The notes beneath the pieces are model-generated. The model was not told the DNA's origin. It searched no databases and saw only the letters and a program-made list of their open reading frames with translations. From Chinchilla lanigera (Eukaryota > Chordata > Mammalia > Rodentia > Chinchillidae), in contig NW_004955447.1 of assembly GCF_000276665.1 (NCBI RefSeq), positions 16,425,725 to 16,489,724 on the forward strand: a stretch of DNA of 64,000 bases. The letters run 5' to 3'. This document shows, piece after piece, positions 47,009 to 57,180 of the stretch; position 1 is the stretch's first letter; each line of letters starts with the position of its first letter. Position numbers and translations under genes: made by a program.

Positions 47009-48127
47009 TTGGGATCTTCCTGTTTGCACACAGCTTCTCCCCATGCTGTCGCACGGGCGTGCCTGCCTGCGTTTACTCCTGTGTCTCTCCATCCGCAGGA
47101 TCATCTTCAGAGCGTCTCTCTGGACGGGAACTGGCTGAAGGACAAGGCTGACACATCAGGGAGTCTTGGGAGGAGGCAGGCCAGCGGGGCAGGCAGGTGT
47201 TTCAAAGCAGGGGTGTGTTTCTGTGACTTGCACAAATCCCTCAGGGCCCAGCAATGGGACCGGGGCGTTTCGTGCTCCCTGGGGCTCACAAACCTCTCTC
47301 GGTCCCTCAGTCCCCAGCCAGGCTGTGCATGCTCTTCGCCTCCTCCAACGGCTCCACAGAGGCAAACGTTCCCACTCTTCCCGCTGCTCCCCACGCCGCC
47401 TCCCCGAAGACAGAAGGTGCGTCCCTCAGCGCTTCTCCGTCCCCGGCTGACGTGGACCTCTCAGAGAGCAGCCAGCACTGGGGACTCTGTGGGCCATGGT
47501 GAACAACCAAGGGAAAAAGGAAGAGAGAGGATGGCTCACCTCTCTGCAGCCCGGGCACTGGAAAACTCCCACCGAGAGATCTCCAGCCTGACCCTGGCCC
47601 AGACCTGCGAGGCCTGGCTCTTCCCTTTACCTGCGATATCACAGGTAAAGAAGAACACAGGAAAAGCGTTGGGTGAAGACAGAGGAAACAGGCCAGGACC
47701 TGGAGACCTCGGTGACCATCTGACGCTGTCACCAGACCTACGACAGCACTGCCGCAGAACCAAGCCCAGACTTGCAAGGGCCGCGTACAAGGCCTTGCCC
47801 GAGTCAGCTCCTATTTTTCTCTCAGCCTCATCCCTGCTCTGCTCCACTTTCCTCTCCTCCGGCCGGGCTCCTGCGCCCCCTCACTCACCCAGCCCTTGCC
47901 CACACTGCACACATACGCGCCTGGCTCCAACAATATCAGACAACTTGGAGTTTTCCAGACATCGCATGCTGCCGCTAGCTCCTGTGCCTTTGTACATACG
48001 GCCCCCTCTGTCCTCCACGCCCTCCATCCATCCTTTACACAAACTGTTTTTGAGCAGCAGTGAGGCACCAGGCACAGAGAAAAAGATGACACATGACAGA
48101 AGCCCTGCTCTCAGGAGGGACCAGTAG
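47009..48127 (+). CDS. Long open frame of unknown status (372 codons)
   Basis: This is the longest open frame in the window and does not overlap a repeat I recognise; it stops just before the pyrimidine tract at 48130. No known domain is visible. The product is rich in Ser, Pro, Arg and Ala, and has one isolated leucine-rich-repeat-like stretch (LQSVSLDGNWL, about residues 33-43). A good acceptor (polypyrimidine, then ccatccgcag ending near 47099) lies just before that stretch, and a strong donor (cag/gtaaag at 47642-47650) lies within the frame. A ~545-base exon open in this frame is therefore possible. Against a real gene: there are long frames on the opposite strand (156 codons at 47307-47777), the composition is locally GC-rich and stop-poor, and the first ATG has no special context. 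It could equally be part of a non-coding transcript or chance. Confidence 0.2.
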   Translation: MGSSCLHTASPHAVARACLPAFTPVSLHPQDHLQSVSLDGNWLKDKADTSGSLGRRQASGAGRCFKAGVCFCDLHKSLRAQQWDRGVSCSLGLTNLSRSLSPQPGCACSSPPPTAPQRQTFPLFPLLPTPPPRRQKVRPSALLRPRLTWTSQRAASTGDSVGHGEQPREKGRERMAHLSAARALENSHREISSLTLAQTCEAWLFPLPAISQVKKNTGKALGEDRGNRPGPGDLGDHLTLSPDLRQHCRRTKPRLARAAYKALPESAPIFLSASSLLCSTFLSSGRAPAPPHSPSPCPHCTHTRLAPTISDNLEFSRHRMLPLAPVPLYIRPPLSSTPSIHPLHKLFLSSSEAPGTEKKMTHDRSPALRRDQ

Positions 48128-48129
48128 TT

Positions 48130-48215
48130 GCTCTCTCCATCTCTCCCTGTCTCTATCTCTGTGTGTCTGTCTCTGTCTCTCTGTCTCTGTCTCTCTGTCT
48201 CTCCCTCCCTCACTC
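48130..48215. repeat. CT/CTGT-rich pyrimidine microsatellite
   Basis: Degenerate CTCT and CTGTCT units ending in CCCTCCCTC. Confidence 0.92.
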
Positions 48216-48294
48216 TTGCTCCCGCACTCCTCGATGAGACATTCTGTGCTTGTGGCTGGGCAAGAGCCCCCCTCCCATCTCTGTGCTGCCCTTA

Positions 48295-48628
48295 GCTAGG
48301 GTTTAGATGAGCATAGACAAAGGCCTGGTCCCCAGGGTGACGGTGCTGGGACTTGCTCCGGACTTTAAGAAGTGGGATCTAGTGCTAGGTCCTTAGGTCA
48401 TTGGCTCTGTGCCCTCAGAAGCCTTCCTTGGCCTGTGACATGTACCCTCAAGCTGATGTCCACTCCCACTATGACGTGCCATCCTCTCCAAAGGCCACTA
48501 CACCAGTGGGGCCACCTGGTCTTGAACTTCAGCTTTCAGAACCATGAGTCAGAATGAACCTTTCTTACTTCATGAGTAGCCCATATCAGGTACTTTGTTC
48601 TAGAGATGCACAGCTGACTAATACACCC
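48295..48628 (+). mobile_element. MaLR-type LTR
   Basis: Contains 'agggtgacggtgctgggact', 'ctttaagaagtgggatctag', 'aggtccttaggtcattggct', 'gtgccctcagaagccttcct', 'ccatgagtcagaatgaacct', 'tcaggtactttgttctagag' and ends 'gctgactaata'. This is the layout of rodent MaLR LTRs. Confidence 0.75.
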
Positions 48629-49890
48629 TTATCATGTTGCTGTCTTTGTAAAACAGAGATGTCCTTCACTTTCCTCAAGTCTGAGTACTGTCTTTACCCA
48701 CCGGGCACAGTGAAAAATTCCTGTTTTCCTTTCAGTAGATCCATCCTGGCCTGAATTTTATTTGGGCCACTGTTTTTGTCCCTCCAAGCACTGCATGCAC
48801 ACAGATGCACATCTGACATGCTCATAGGTTTTAAATATTTCTTGTAGGAGATATGGATTTTTTTGGTAGATGAAAGAAAGTAATATGATTTTCTTTCATA
48901 AAGGGGACATAGATAACTTGAAATGCAAGGAAATAGAATGAGGTGCAGTTTAAATTTCTTTCTCTGTGTTTTCCGTTTAGTCTGCACCATGAAATGTAAT
49001 CATCTCTCTTCCACAACGTGAGCCTCTACAACCAAAAGCCACAGGCCTTGGGACTGGAACAGTGGATACTGATTTCTCGTGGTTTGGGAGTCCGGAAAGT
49101 CCACGATCAGGTGCTGCCAGCCATCAGTTTCTGGGGAATCCTTGCTCTTTGGTTTGCAGATGCTGCCTTCTTGCTGCGTCCTCACACACGGAGAAGAAAG
49201 CTCTCTGAGGCCTGTCTGTTGTCTGCACGCCACTCCTAACAGATCAGCGCTCTACTCTTAGGATTTCATTTCATTACTGCCTTACTCCAAATACAAGCAT
49301 ACTACAGTTAATTAACCTTAGCCGTAATTACTTCTTCTCTCCAAATATAACCACACTGGGGGTCAAGGCTTCAGTACAGGAATTTGGGGGAGAAGCTGCT
49401 CAGGCCCCTCTTTGTATTCCCTGCAGCTTCAGGTCCCACATTTACCTGGCCCCACGCTGCTCTTTTCCGGAGCCCGAAGGCCATGTGTTCTTGGCAACTT
49501 GAATAGGGCTCTGCCACACTTTCACTCTCAATTGAATTTTTAGGGAGCTCTTAAAAAATAACTCCCAGAAATCATGCGTAATCATAAAACATAGCAAAAG
49601 AGAAAGTCAAAAGTCAACAACAAATCCCGTAACCCAAGAATAATATTTTGACGTGCATGCTTCTAGCTAATCTATGTAACTACATATCTATCTATACTTT
49701 TAATAAAAACCGGATCTTCCTCCCGAGACAATCTTGCAGACAGCTCATATGCTGATTACAGTTCAGTTTCAGTTCTCTGCAGATTGATACCATGAACCAA
49801 TGATACACTTAAAGGTCTCATAGCTCAAAAACTGTCTTTAACATTAGACTTTCAAAGGGGTTTTGGCACACGTTTATCATGATCTCATAT
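48629..49890. other. Unique sequence
   Basis: No exon or repeat recognised. Confidence 0.3.

Positions 49891-49928
<38 letters not shown>
49891..49928. repeat. (CA)n microsatellite
   Basis: About 19 uninterrupted AC units. Confidence 0.97.
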
Positions 49929-49934
<6 letters not shown>

Positions 49935-51199
49935 CATGGTTTCCAGACTGTTCCTCTGAGATAAGGCAACCATCTGCAAACCAGAAGGTGGGCCCTCACC
50001 AGGTATTTCTCATGACCTGGATGGCTCAGTGTGTGTCGACCAGGGGGGAGGCCACCTTCCATTCACCACATGTCACTCTGTACCCCAGTGGTTAGACTTT
50101 TGAATGACAGCAGAGAGAGTTCTTACTCAGGGAGCATGTCCCCAAATCCCTGGCTAGGTTCCATTTTCCTTGGATGCATTTGTATAACACCTCTTATTAG
50201 GCATTTATCTAGGTTGTGATTTAGCTCATCTACTCCTAGATGAGCTATAACAAATTCCACGTTCTGCACTAACCCCATGGCTTCACATAGTGGGCACTTG
50301 ATATTTGATAAAGGACCAGCCAAAGCAAAGAAAGAACACCTGAGTTTTTAAAAAGTGTCTTCTGTTGAAATGAGCAAAGCTGAAGCCCTAAGAGTACTTC
50401 CCCTGTGAGGTCACACACCCAATTAGAATGCAGAGGGTGAGGCCGGCCCAGGAGCCTCTTCCTCTGGCTGGTGATTTGCCCCAGGATGAGGCTTCCTCCC
50501 ACAAATCAGTGACAGGGGACAATCTGGTTGGTTTCCCAAACTGAACTTCTTAAGCAAAGTCAGGAGACTGGGGCTTATTTTCTTGGCGAAATGTGAAAAC
50601 AGCAAAATAATGAACAAGATAAAAGGCTATGATTTATGTTAAAAGGAAATTGCTTTTCACTGTAGAAAATTACTGCATGTTCTCTATTTCCAGAACACAA
50701 TTCCTTCTATGATTATGAAATAATATTCTTTTCTGTGTGGTGTTTTTCCCATTTGTTCTTGCCTGTATACAGAATGAAAAATATTAAAAACAGAAAAGAG
50801 GGAGAAAGTGAAGAATACAAAGAAGGAGATAAAGTGACCGGGGAAGTTACTTACAAGAGTTCATCATCTGTATCTTTCAAACATACAATCAGCTTCTTTA
50901 ATATAACACTTATCTGTATTGATACTGGTTGTATAGAACTGAAAGAACCATAGGGAAGAGAAGAAGCAGGAGCCAGTGATAAACACGTTCTGGGAAACGT
51001 TAGTGCTGGGCTGGTCCAGAGCCTGACAAAAGGAAAGGTGGAGATGCTAACGGCAGCTCTAACAAGGGATGTGAAAGAGACCCAGTCGCTCAGTGCTGGC
51101 TCTCACACACAATTGTACCGTTGTCCACCGATGTCCTTGGAGGATGGGCCCAGGACCCACTAATGATACCAAACTCTGCTGATGCTCCAGTGAAGGACT
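49929..51199. other. Unique sequence
   Basis: A short inverted repeat (tagctcatct / agatgagcta, 50221-50248) is present. No exon recognised. Confidence 0.35.
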
Positions 51200-51395
51200 G
51201 AACTGGACGGCAGATATTAGGGAGTAGAACGAAAATGTTCATATGGGAAGGGGAACAGTGGAGGGAGACGGAGAAGGGGAGGAAGGGGAAGAAAAGAATT
51301 AAGATGTGTGATATATGTACCAATGTCCTATGATGAATGTAATCATTAAATACTGCATACATGTATTAATAAACAATTTTTAAAAGGCAATCAAA
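51200..51395 (+). mobile_element. L1-type 3' tail with polypurine tract
   Basis: A G-rich polypurine tract (51245-51298) is followed by 'tatatgtaccaatgtcctat', 'gtaatcattaaatactgcat' and a terminal 'aataaacaatttttaaaa'. L1 3' UTRs carry such polypurine tracts. The 3' end is shared with 44165-44250 and 56284-56450. Confidence 0.55.
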
Positions 51396-51496
51396 AAATT
51401 CTGCAATACCCAAGTCCCTTACATATAATGGTGCAGTATTTGCATATAACATGTGTGCATTCTCCCATATGGTTTAAGTGATTTGTAGATTGTTTA
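51396..51496 (-). mobile_element. MER2/Tigger-type fossil, left part
   Basis: 'tatttgcatataacatgtgt', 'gcattctcccatatggttta' and 'agtgatttgtagattgttta' match the same element as 11905-12105 ('ctttaaatcacctctagattactta'). Interrupted by the mariner-derived element. Confidence 0.65.
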
Positions 51497-51870
51497 TGAG
51501 GTGTGATAAAAAGTATAGTGGATGTTTAAATTTTAAATTTATGACCATAAAAGATGCATTGCTATGAACCCCCCTTTGCTTCAAACACAGTCATCCCTTT
51601 GTTATTGCCACTTTCTAGGCAGTTCCGGAAATGGTTTCTCGTGAGTGTCTCTAGTTGTGCTGTTGTGGCTGCCTCGATGTCCTGAATCAATTCAGACTAT
51701 TTACCTTTCATGTCCTTTTTGCTGTGGGAAAGCCAGAAGCCGCATGGCCCCAGATCTGCAAGTAAAGCGCCCGGGGACACACCATCACGCTATTTAGCAG
51801 AAATCGTCTTAAACGTTTTTAATCAACTCAGGACGTGGAGGCAGCCACAAGAAGACACTTGTGGTTGCTA
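51497..51870 (-). mobile_element. Mariner-derived fold-back element
   Basis: Begins after TA with tgaggtgtgataaaaagtat, a mariner-type terminal repeat. Minus-strand translation of about 51590-51765 gives transposase C-terminal remnants (LADLGPCGFWLS, then IQDIEAATTAQLE), corresponding to the mariner YSPDLAPCDFFLFP region and following helix. The right side (51825-51860: 'aatcaactcaggacgtggag', 'gcagccaca') repeats the IQDIEAA block in the opposite orientation, making an inverted repeat. It has stops and is non-coding today. Confidence 0.7.
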
Positions 51871-52003
51871 AACTGCATTGTTTAAGAAATAAAGACAAGA
51901 AGGAAAATGCCGTATGAGTTCAGTACAGACACAATTTATTCTCCGGATTTTTTTAATCTGTGGCTGGTTGAGTCCCCGTGGATATAAAGGGCCTATTGTA
52001 CAA
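51871..52003 (-). mobile_element. MER2/Tigger-type fossil, right part
   Basis: 'actgcattgtttaagaaata', 'gttcagtacagacacaattt', 'tttttaatctgtggctggtt' and 'gagtccccgtggatataaag' continue the fossil that begins at 51396. About 45 bases of the expected middle are missing at the insertion site. Confidence 0.65.
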
Positions 52004-52019
52004 GAGACACATCTTCTTT

Positions 52020-52660
52020 ATTGTCTCATAACTTTTTGAAGTGAACCTCACTTCTTTTGGGGTAAGGCCCCTCTGTCTCCCATGACTGTGCCACTGTCTC
52101 AAATCCAGTTGTCAGGGCAACTGGGGATGGGGTGTGGTATGTGGAGGGGACATCTGCAGTGTCCAGCATGGCTCTCGAAATTCCTGGGGGGAAGGATGGC
52201 GAGAGGATGGAGAAATAAAGATAAGAGTCTGAAAGCTCAAGTCAGGAGGAGCCCTCTCTCCAGATGGGGGAAAGGAACTGCCCAACCAGTGTAGTACGTT
52301 TATTTATACATTTGGTAGGTTGGTGTCACATGACACCCTTTTGCCTAGCAACCCATGGCGTGGATTGTCTCGAGGCTTGGTGTTCTCTGGATGGAAGCAG
52401 CTTGTTCACATGGCTTGCCCCCAGCACGCTTTGTTCTTGGACCAGGCTTGCCTTGCCCCTGCATGCATGATCAATTTCTAGTTTCAGCAGCTCCCTACAG
52501 ACATCTTATGAGGTCCGTGTTGATCAGCCCTAGCATAGCCCTGGTGACAAAGCCACTCAAGCCCTATGGTCTTTCAAGTGGAATGTCTTATTGTCAAGGA
52601 CTTTCTTTGCTTTTTTATCTGCAGTGCCAGAAAGCCAGTCAGCACAGAGAGAAAAAGAAG
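52020..52660. other. Unclassified sequence, possibly an old LTR
   Basis: GC-richer block with 'gtttatttatacatttgg' (TATA-like on the minus strand, 52298-52315) and 'gagaaataaag' (52209-52219). An LTR is possible, but I see no TG...CA ends or known family. Confidence 0.25.
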
Positions 52661-52664
52661 TCCA

Positions 52665-53128
52665 GCATTATGGATTGAACTGTAATCTCTAAAAGAGATA
52701 AGTAGAAGTTTTAACCCCCAGTACTGCAGATTGTGACCTTTATTAAAAATAGGTCTTTATAGAGGTGATCAAGTTAAAATTAGATCATTAGGATGGACCT
52801 TTCTATGATATGATCAGTGTCTATAAAAAGGAGAAACTTGGACACACAGACAGACATGAAGAAAAAAGACAGTATAAGGAGATTTAGAAAACAGCCACAG
52901 GAATGGAGAGAGATAGTATAACACAAGAAATATGCACAATTACTAGCAAACATCAGAAGCTAGGAGAAAAAAAGAAGGAGTCCCCCAGAACCGTGGGAAA
53001 CAGCATGGCCCTGTCCTCACTTTGGTTCTTACAGCAGACCTGTGACACTGTCCATTGCGGTTGTTTTAATCCACCCCACCAGATTGTGGAGTTTGATTTT
53101 GGCAGCCCTCAGGAACTAACTCACCCAG
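52665..53128 (+). mobile_element. MLT1 LTR
   Basis: Good match to MLT1 order: 'tatggattgaactgtaatct', 'ttaacccccagtactgcaga', 'tgacctttattaaaaatagg', 'ataaaaaggagaaacttgga', 'acatcagaagctaggagaaa', 'cttacagcagacctgtgaca'. Confidence 0.88.
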
Positions 53129-54162
53129 TGTTTTTCCTTCTCTGCCAAGACACTCTCTCTATGGGCTGATCCACGCCCCGCAAGGGTTTCTGTTTTTGGA
53201 AAACTGGGACAAGAAGCTCTCCTGGCTATTGGTTCTCCTTTGGGAACACACGTGTCCCTAAGGCACTGAGCGCAGTGCTTGCTGCCTATCTATGGGTGAG
53301 AAACTGAAGGACATATACTGACAACAGAACGTCCATGGACTGGTACCTCCACATATTATTCAAAGGGCAGGACAGGCTGATGGGGCATCATCTTCAGTGG
53401 CCCAAATGCATGCATTAGAAGGTTTTGGGTGGCACTTAGGTCAAACTCAAGATAAATATAGCAAAGAGATTCCCCTTTTTCATCCAGCACTTTGAAGGCA
53501 TTGCTGAGTCACGATAGTTACCCCTTCCTCGGAGCTTGGCCTCTGTCACTGGTGGAGACGCAAGATTCTAGGCCTCTGCCACTGACTCATCAAAAACAGT
53601 GAGTAAAGTGATTAGAGCCAGCAACTCCGTGGCCCACCTTCTCAGAGCCTGCACCAGGTAGCTGGGCTCTGCTGGGGAAAACCAAACAATAGCTTGGATT
53701 TGTACCTTTACAAATGTCTGCCTTTGCTGTGGTTCAGGTCCAGGATCCCCCTGGTAATCATCTGTGTGGTTAGCTTCGTATTTTCTCCCACCAAGACGCC
53801 CCAAATCTGTCTCCCAGCCTCTTCATCCACCGCCTTCTCCCCCCCATGCACCAGTCGGCTCCAGCCAAGGAGCAGAGCACCCTCTCCGCACCTTCGATAC
53901 TGGCTGTATTCTCATCACCACATCCTCTCCCCTCCGCCACAGTGAACTGGGGATCCCTCCTCTGACACAGATATCCTCTCTCCATGTCTGCCTCTTCTCT
54001 CCGTCCTTCCACCTCCGTGACCCGGAGCTACCAAAGTCTAGGATGCCCAAGATCTTGTCTCTTGCATTTTTTTCCCTAAGTGCCTACCACTTAGTGAGTT
54101 CCCAGTAATTCCATATAAATGAATATGCCAGTTATTTATTGTCTTGCACCTTCAGTTTCTAT
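53129..54162. other. Unique sequence
   Basis: 53690-54110 is pyrimidine-rich and gives overlapping Ser/Pro-rich frames; none is recognised. Confidence 0.3.
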
Positions 54163-54181
54163 ACATATTTTATCTCCTTCA

Positions 54182-54282
54182 TGGGGCTGGGGATTCAGCT
54201 CAGTGGCAAAGTGCCTGCCTCGCAAGCACAAGGTCGTGAGTTCGATTCCTGGTACCGGAAGAAAAACAAAACAAACAAACAA
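54182..54282 (+). mobile_element. Young ID-type SINE
   Basis: Body tggggctggggattcagctc, 'cctgcctcgcaagcacaagg', 'tcgtgagttcgattcctggt', 'accgg', with an (AAAC)n-type tail. The target duplication acatattttatctccttca (54163-54181 and 54283-54301) is 19 bp and perfect; the boundary may shift by one base. Confidence 0.95.
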
Positions 54283-54301
54283 ACATATTTTATCTCCTTC
54301 A

Positions 54302-55447
54302 GCACAAAAATATGCCAGTCATCTTTTAAAATAACCAACCAAAAGCCTCTTTCAACCTGTGAGCACGCCTCCAGCTTCCAGCACTTGCCTTGCCTTGCCA
54401 ATCACACTTCCGAAAGGAGCTGGTCACATTCAGCTTGGCTCCGTCTCACCTCGAGACCTGCTCCCCTGTTTGTTCTCAAGCCATGGCAGTTTGACCCTCT
54501 TTATCTCACTGCTCAGCGCTTCCTGAAAGTGCTCTGTCCTGTGACAGCCAACAGCACCTCCTCCTCGTCCCTGGTTTTCTCTCTTGCTGTCCTTGACACC
54601 TCTAAGCAAAGTCTCCCCACGGGCAACTCTATTTCTTGTCTTTCCTCCTTTTTCTGGCCACCGTTTTGCAGACTCCTATAAGATTATTCTTCCTCACTCC
54701 TGTTCTTGCTCCTCCTCCAGATAGCTCATGTGTGCTCCCTCTTCTTCTCCGGACTAGGCTTCTTCCCACGACTGGCCCTGTATTTCCTGCTTGTCCCCTT
54801 TGACCACAGTTGCGAGGCAGTTCTGCATGCACCTGTGCAGAACTGAGCTCTTCCTGCCCACCCCTTCAGTGTGCCGTGTCTGCACCTGTCCTACAGCCAA
54901 TGGAACAAGGTGCCTGGGAGTCCCCACCATTCCTTCTTCCCTCTTGCCAAGACCTGTGAACTTGACTTCTAGAATGTGCCCCTGAATCTGGCCATCTCCT
55001 CATGGCCAAACTCAGTTCAGGCCTCACCGTTTCCTGTGGAGACTTCTGCACAATATTCTACTGAGAAAGGAGGAAAACCTCGGGAGTTTGTCCTACTCTC
55101 ACACACTCACCACAAGCCGGGTTTGGGAGGGTGCTTCCTCAGGCATCGCGCAGCTCTCCAGCAGACACCAGTGGGGTGTCCTCTCCTTCTGTCCAATTCT
55201 GACTTCATCTGCCTGGAGCGAGCATCACATCCACCATGTGGGGGCTCAACCCACAGCACACCCCTGCTTCAGATGCCAGGTGAGAGAGGCCGGTTGTCAC
55301 CTATACATCTGAAGAGTCAGCTACAAGCACAGTTCCCATGATCCCTTCCTTTGCTAGATCAGCCCACAGAACTCAGGGAAACACATTTGCTGGTTTATTA
55401 TAAAGCATATTGCAAAGAATACAGATGAACAACCAGCTGGGAAACAT
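54302..55447. other. Unique sequence
   Basis: Pyrimidine-rich on plus. A 180-codon frame (54139-54681) runs through the ID SINE and is not a gene. Confidence 0.35.
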
Positions 55448-55803
55448 GTTGCTATGGTTTCAGTGTGAACCAAAAGTGTCACACGTGGAAACTTCATTCC
55501 TCAGCGTGGCTCTTTTGGAAGGTGGGGCCCAGAGGGAGGTGTCAGTGTCATGGAGACAGAGCCCACACGAGTGGGTCAATGCTCTTCTCAAAGGACTATG
55601 ACAGCTGTCACCCGAGTTGGGGCCTGTCATCTCTCTTCCACGTGCTTTGCTTGCCCTTCCATTCTTACACCAAGCTAAGGACCAGCATGAAGGCCTCAGT
55701 TTTAGACTTTGAGCCTCTAGAACTGTGAGCCAAATTAAAACTCTTTTCTTTATAAATTAGCCGGTCTCGGGTGCTCTGAGCATTACAAAATGAACCAAGA
55801 CAG
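55448..55803 (+). mobile_element. MaLR LTR, MST-like
   Basis: Contains 'ttgctatggtttcagtgtga', 'aaggtggggcccagagggag', 'gagcctctagaactgtgagc', 'caaattaaaactcttttctt', 'ataaattagccggtctcggg' and ends 'acaaaatgaaccaagaca', the typical MST 3' end. Confidence 0.85.
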
Positions 55804-56206
55804 ACACAAACAATGACATATGGAGGAGGGCCACGCTGCCGTGCTGTCTATGAAGCACCGCACTCTGGGACTCTCCATATGTTCCACAGTCCAGAAGCCC
55901 TCAGGACCAGGCCTGTGGGCTTTCGTGGAGGCTTCATTACACACACAGGATTAATTACATCACTGGCCAGAGGTGATGTAACCAGCTCAACCCTTCCGCT
56001 CCTCTCTTCCACCGAAAGTTGAAAGGAGGAACTGGAAGTCCCAACCCACTAATCGTACCTTCTTTTAGCCAAGTAACCCTTATTCCAAGACTATCTAGGG
56101 ACTGCCACCCACCAACCATCTCATTAACATGTAAAAGACATTCACTCTTATCTCTCTGTAGATTCCAACGGTTTTAGCTCCCACAGCCAAGATCCAGGAT
56201 ACAGAC
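55804..56206. other. Unique sequence
   Basis: No repeat recognised before the TATG array. Confidence 0.3.
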
Positions 56207-56283
56207 TGTATATGTATATGTGTATGTGTATAGGTATATGTTTGCATATACATATATTACACGTATGTATATACATGTGTATT
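56207..56283. repeat. TATG/TATA-rich simple repeat
   Basis: Degenerate TATG and TGTA units. Confidence 0.85.
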
Positions 56284-56450
56284 ACATAGGGAACCAATAA
56301 AGGGAGAGAGGGAAGGCAAAGAGAAAGGAAAAAGAATGAAGATGTTCTACGTACATGTACCAACTTTCCACTAGTGCAACCGTTATGTACTGCAACATGT
56401 ACATTTTGATTACTGCAACATTTTGATAACAAAATAAATTTTTAAAAAAT
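56284..56450 (+). mobile_element. L1-type 3' tail with polypurine tract
   Basis: Polypurine 56292-56338, then 'tacatgtaccaactttccac', 'gcaaccgttatgtactgcaa', and 'aacaaaataaatttttaaaa'. Same 3' end family as 51200-51395. Confidence 0.55.
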
Positions 56451-56885
56451 GTGTGCATAATATATGTATATCTTATAAATCACAATATCACACATTCTAA
56501 CTGGACTCATGCCAATCTGCATCCTCCTCTGATTAGTTTTCAAAAACTTACTCATCTTGTTTCCCTTCCAAACGACTCCATACAGTTTGCATCTGGAACA
56601 CGCAAGGCCGCTGCGACCTCCTCCTGAGCACCCCAGCCTCTCCAGACGCTCTTGTGGTCTGTGCCTTTGATGTTAGGAGTGAGTGTATTTCTCTCCTTCC
56701 CTTGCTGGCTCACCCCTACTTCTTTATCAATACTGCATTAATGAGGACTGTTTGGTTATAAGTATTGAAAACACAAGTCAAAGCGGCTTGGGATAGACCC
56801 AGAATTTACCATCAGGATGGCGGGCTGTCTCGTGGACTCCGAGAACAGGAATGTGCCCGGGCTCTAAAAGCACTTGGGTGAGGAC
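56451..56885. other. Unique sequence
   Basis: Nothing recognised. Confidence 0.3.
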
Positions 56886-57180
56886 TGTCAGTTTCCTGGG
56901 GCTGTCACAGCACAGCGCCGCAGGCTGGTGGCTTAAACAACAGAAAGCTGCTTTCTCCCAGCTCTAGAGGCTTGAGCCCCAACATCACGGGGTTGGCAGG
57001 GCTAGTTTCTCGCAGGGGCCTTCTCCTCAGTTTCTGGACCACCATCTTCTCCTTCTTGTGGTCTTCCCTCTGTGTGTGTCTGTGTCCTGATCTCTTTTTG
57101 TGTGACACCAGTTATTGTGGATGAAAGCCAGCCCTGATTACCTCATTTTATCTTGATGAACATTTTAAAAACCCTCACTG
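56886..57180 (-). mobile_element. MLT1 LTR
   Basis: Reverse MLT1: 'gtcagtttcctggggctgtc', 'aggctggtggcttaaacaac', 'agaaagctgctttctcccag', 'ttctcctcagtttctggacc', 'tctgtgtgtgtctgtgtcct', 'ctgattacctcattttatc'. Confidence 0.85.

Noticed and set aside
47000..48100. CpG island around the long open frame
   Set aside because: GC-richer than its surroundings, but CpG dinucleotides are not clearly enriched by eye.
49891..49928. CA run as a functional Z-DNA element
   Set aside because: An ordinary mammalian microsatellite with no supporting context.
52020..52660. Full endogenous retrovirus LTR
   Set aside because: TATA-like and AATAAA-like sequences are present, but there are no recognisable TG...CA ends, target duplication or internal retroviral sequence.
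54139..54681. 180-codon plus-strand frame
   Set aside because: It runs through a young ID SINE and a simple tail, and the remainder has no recognisable domain.
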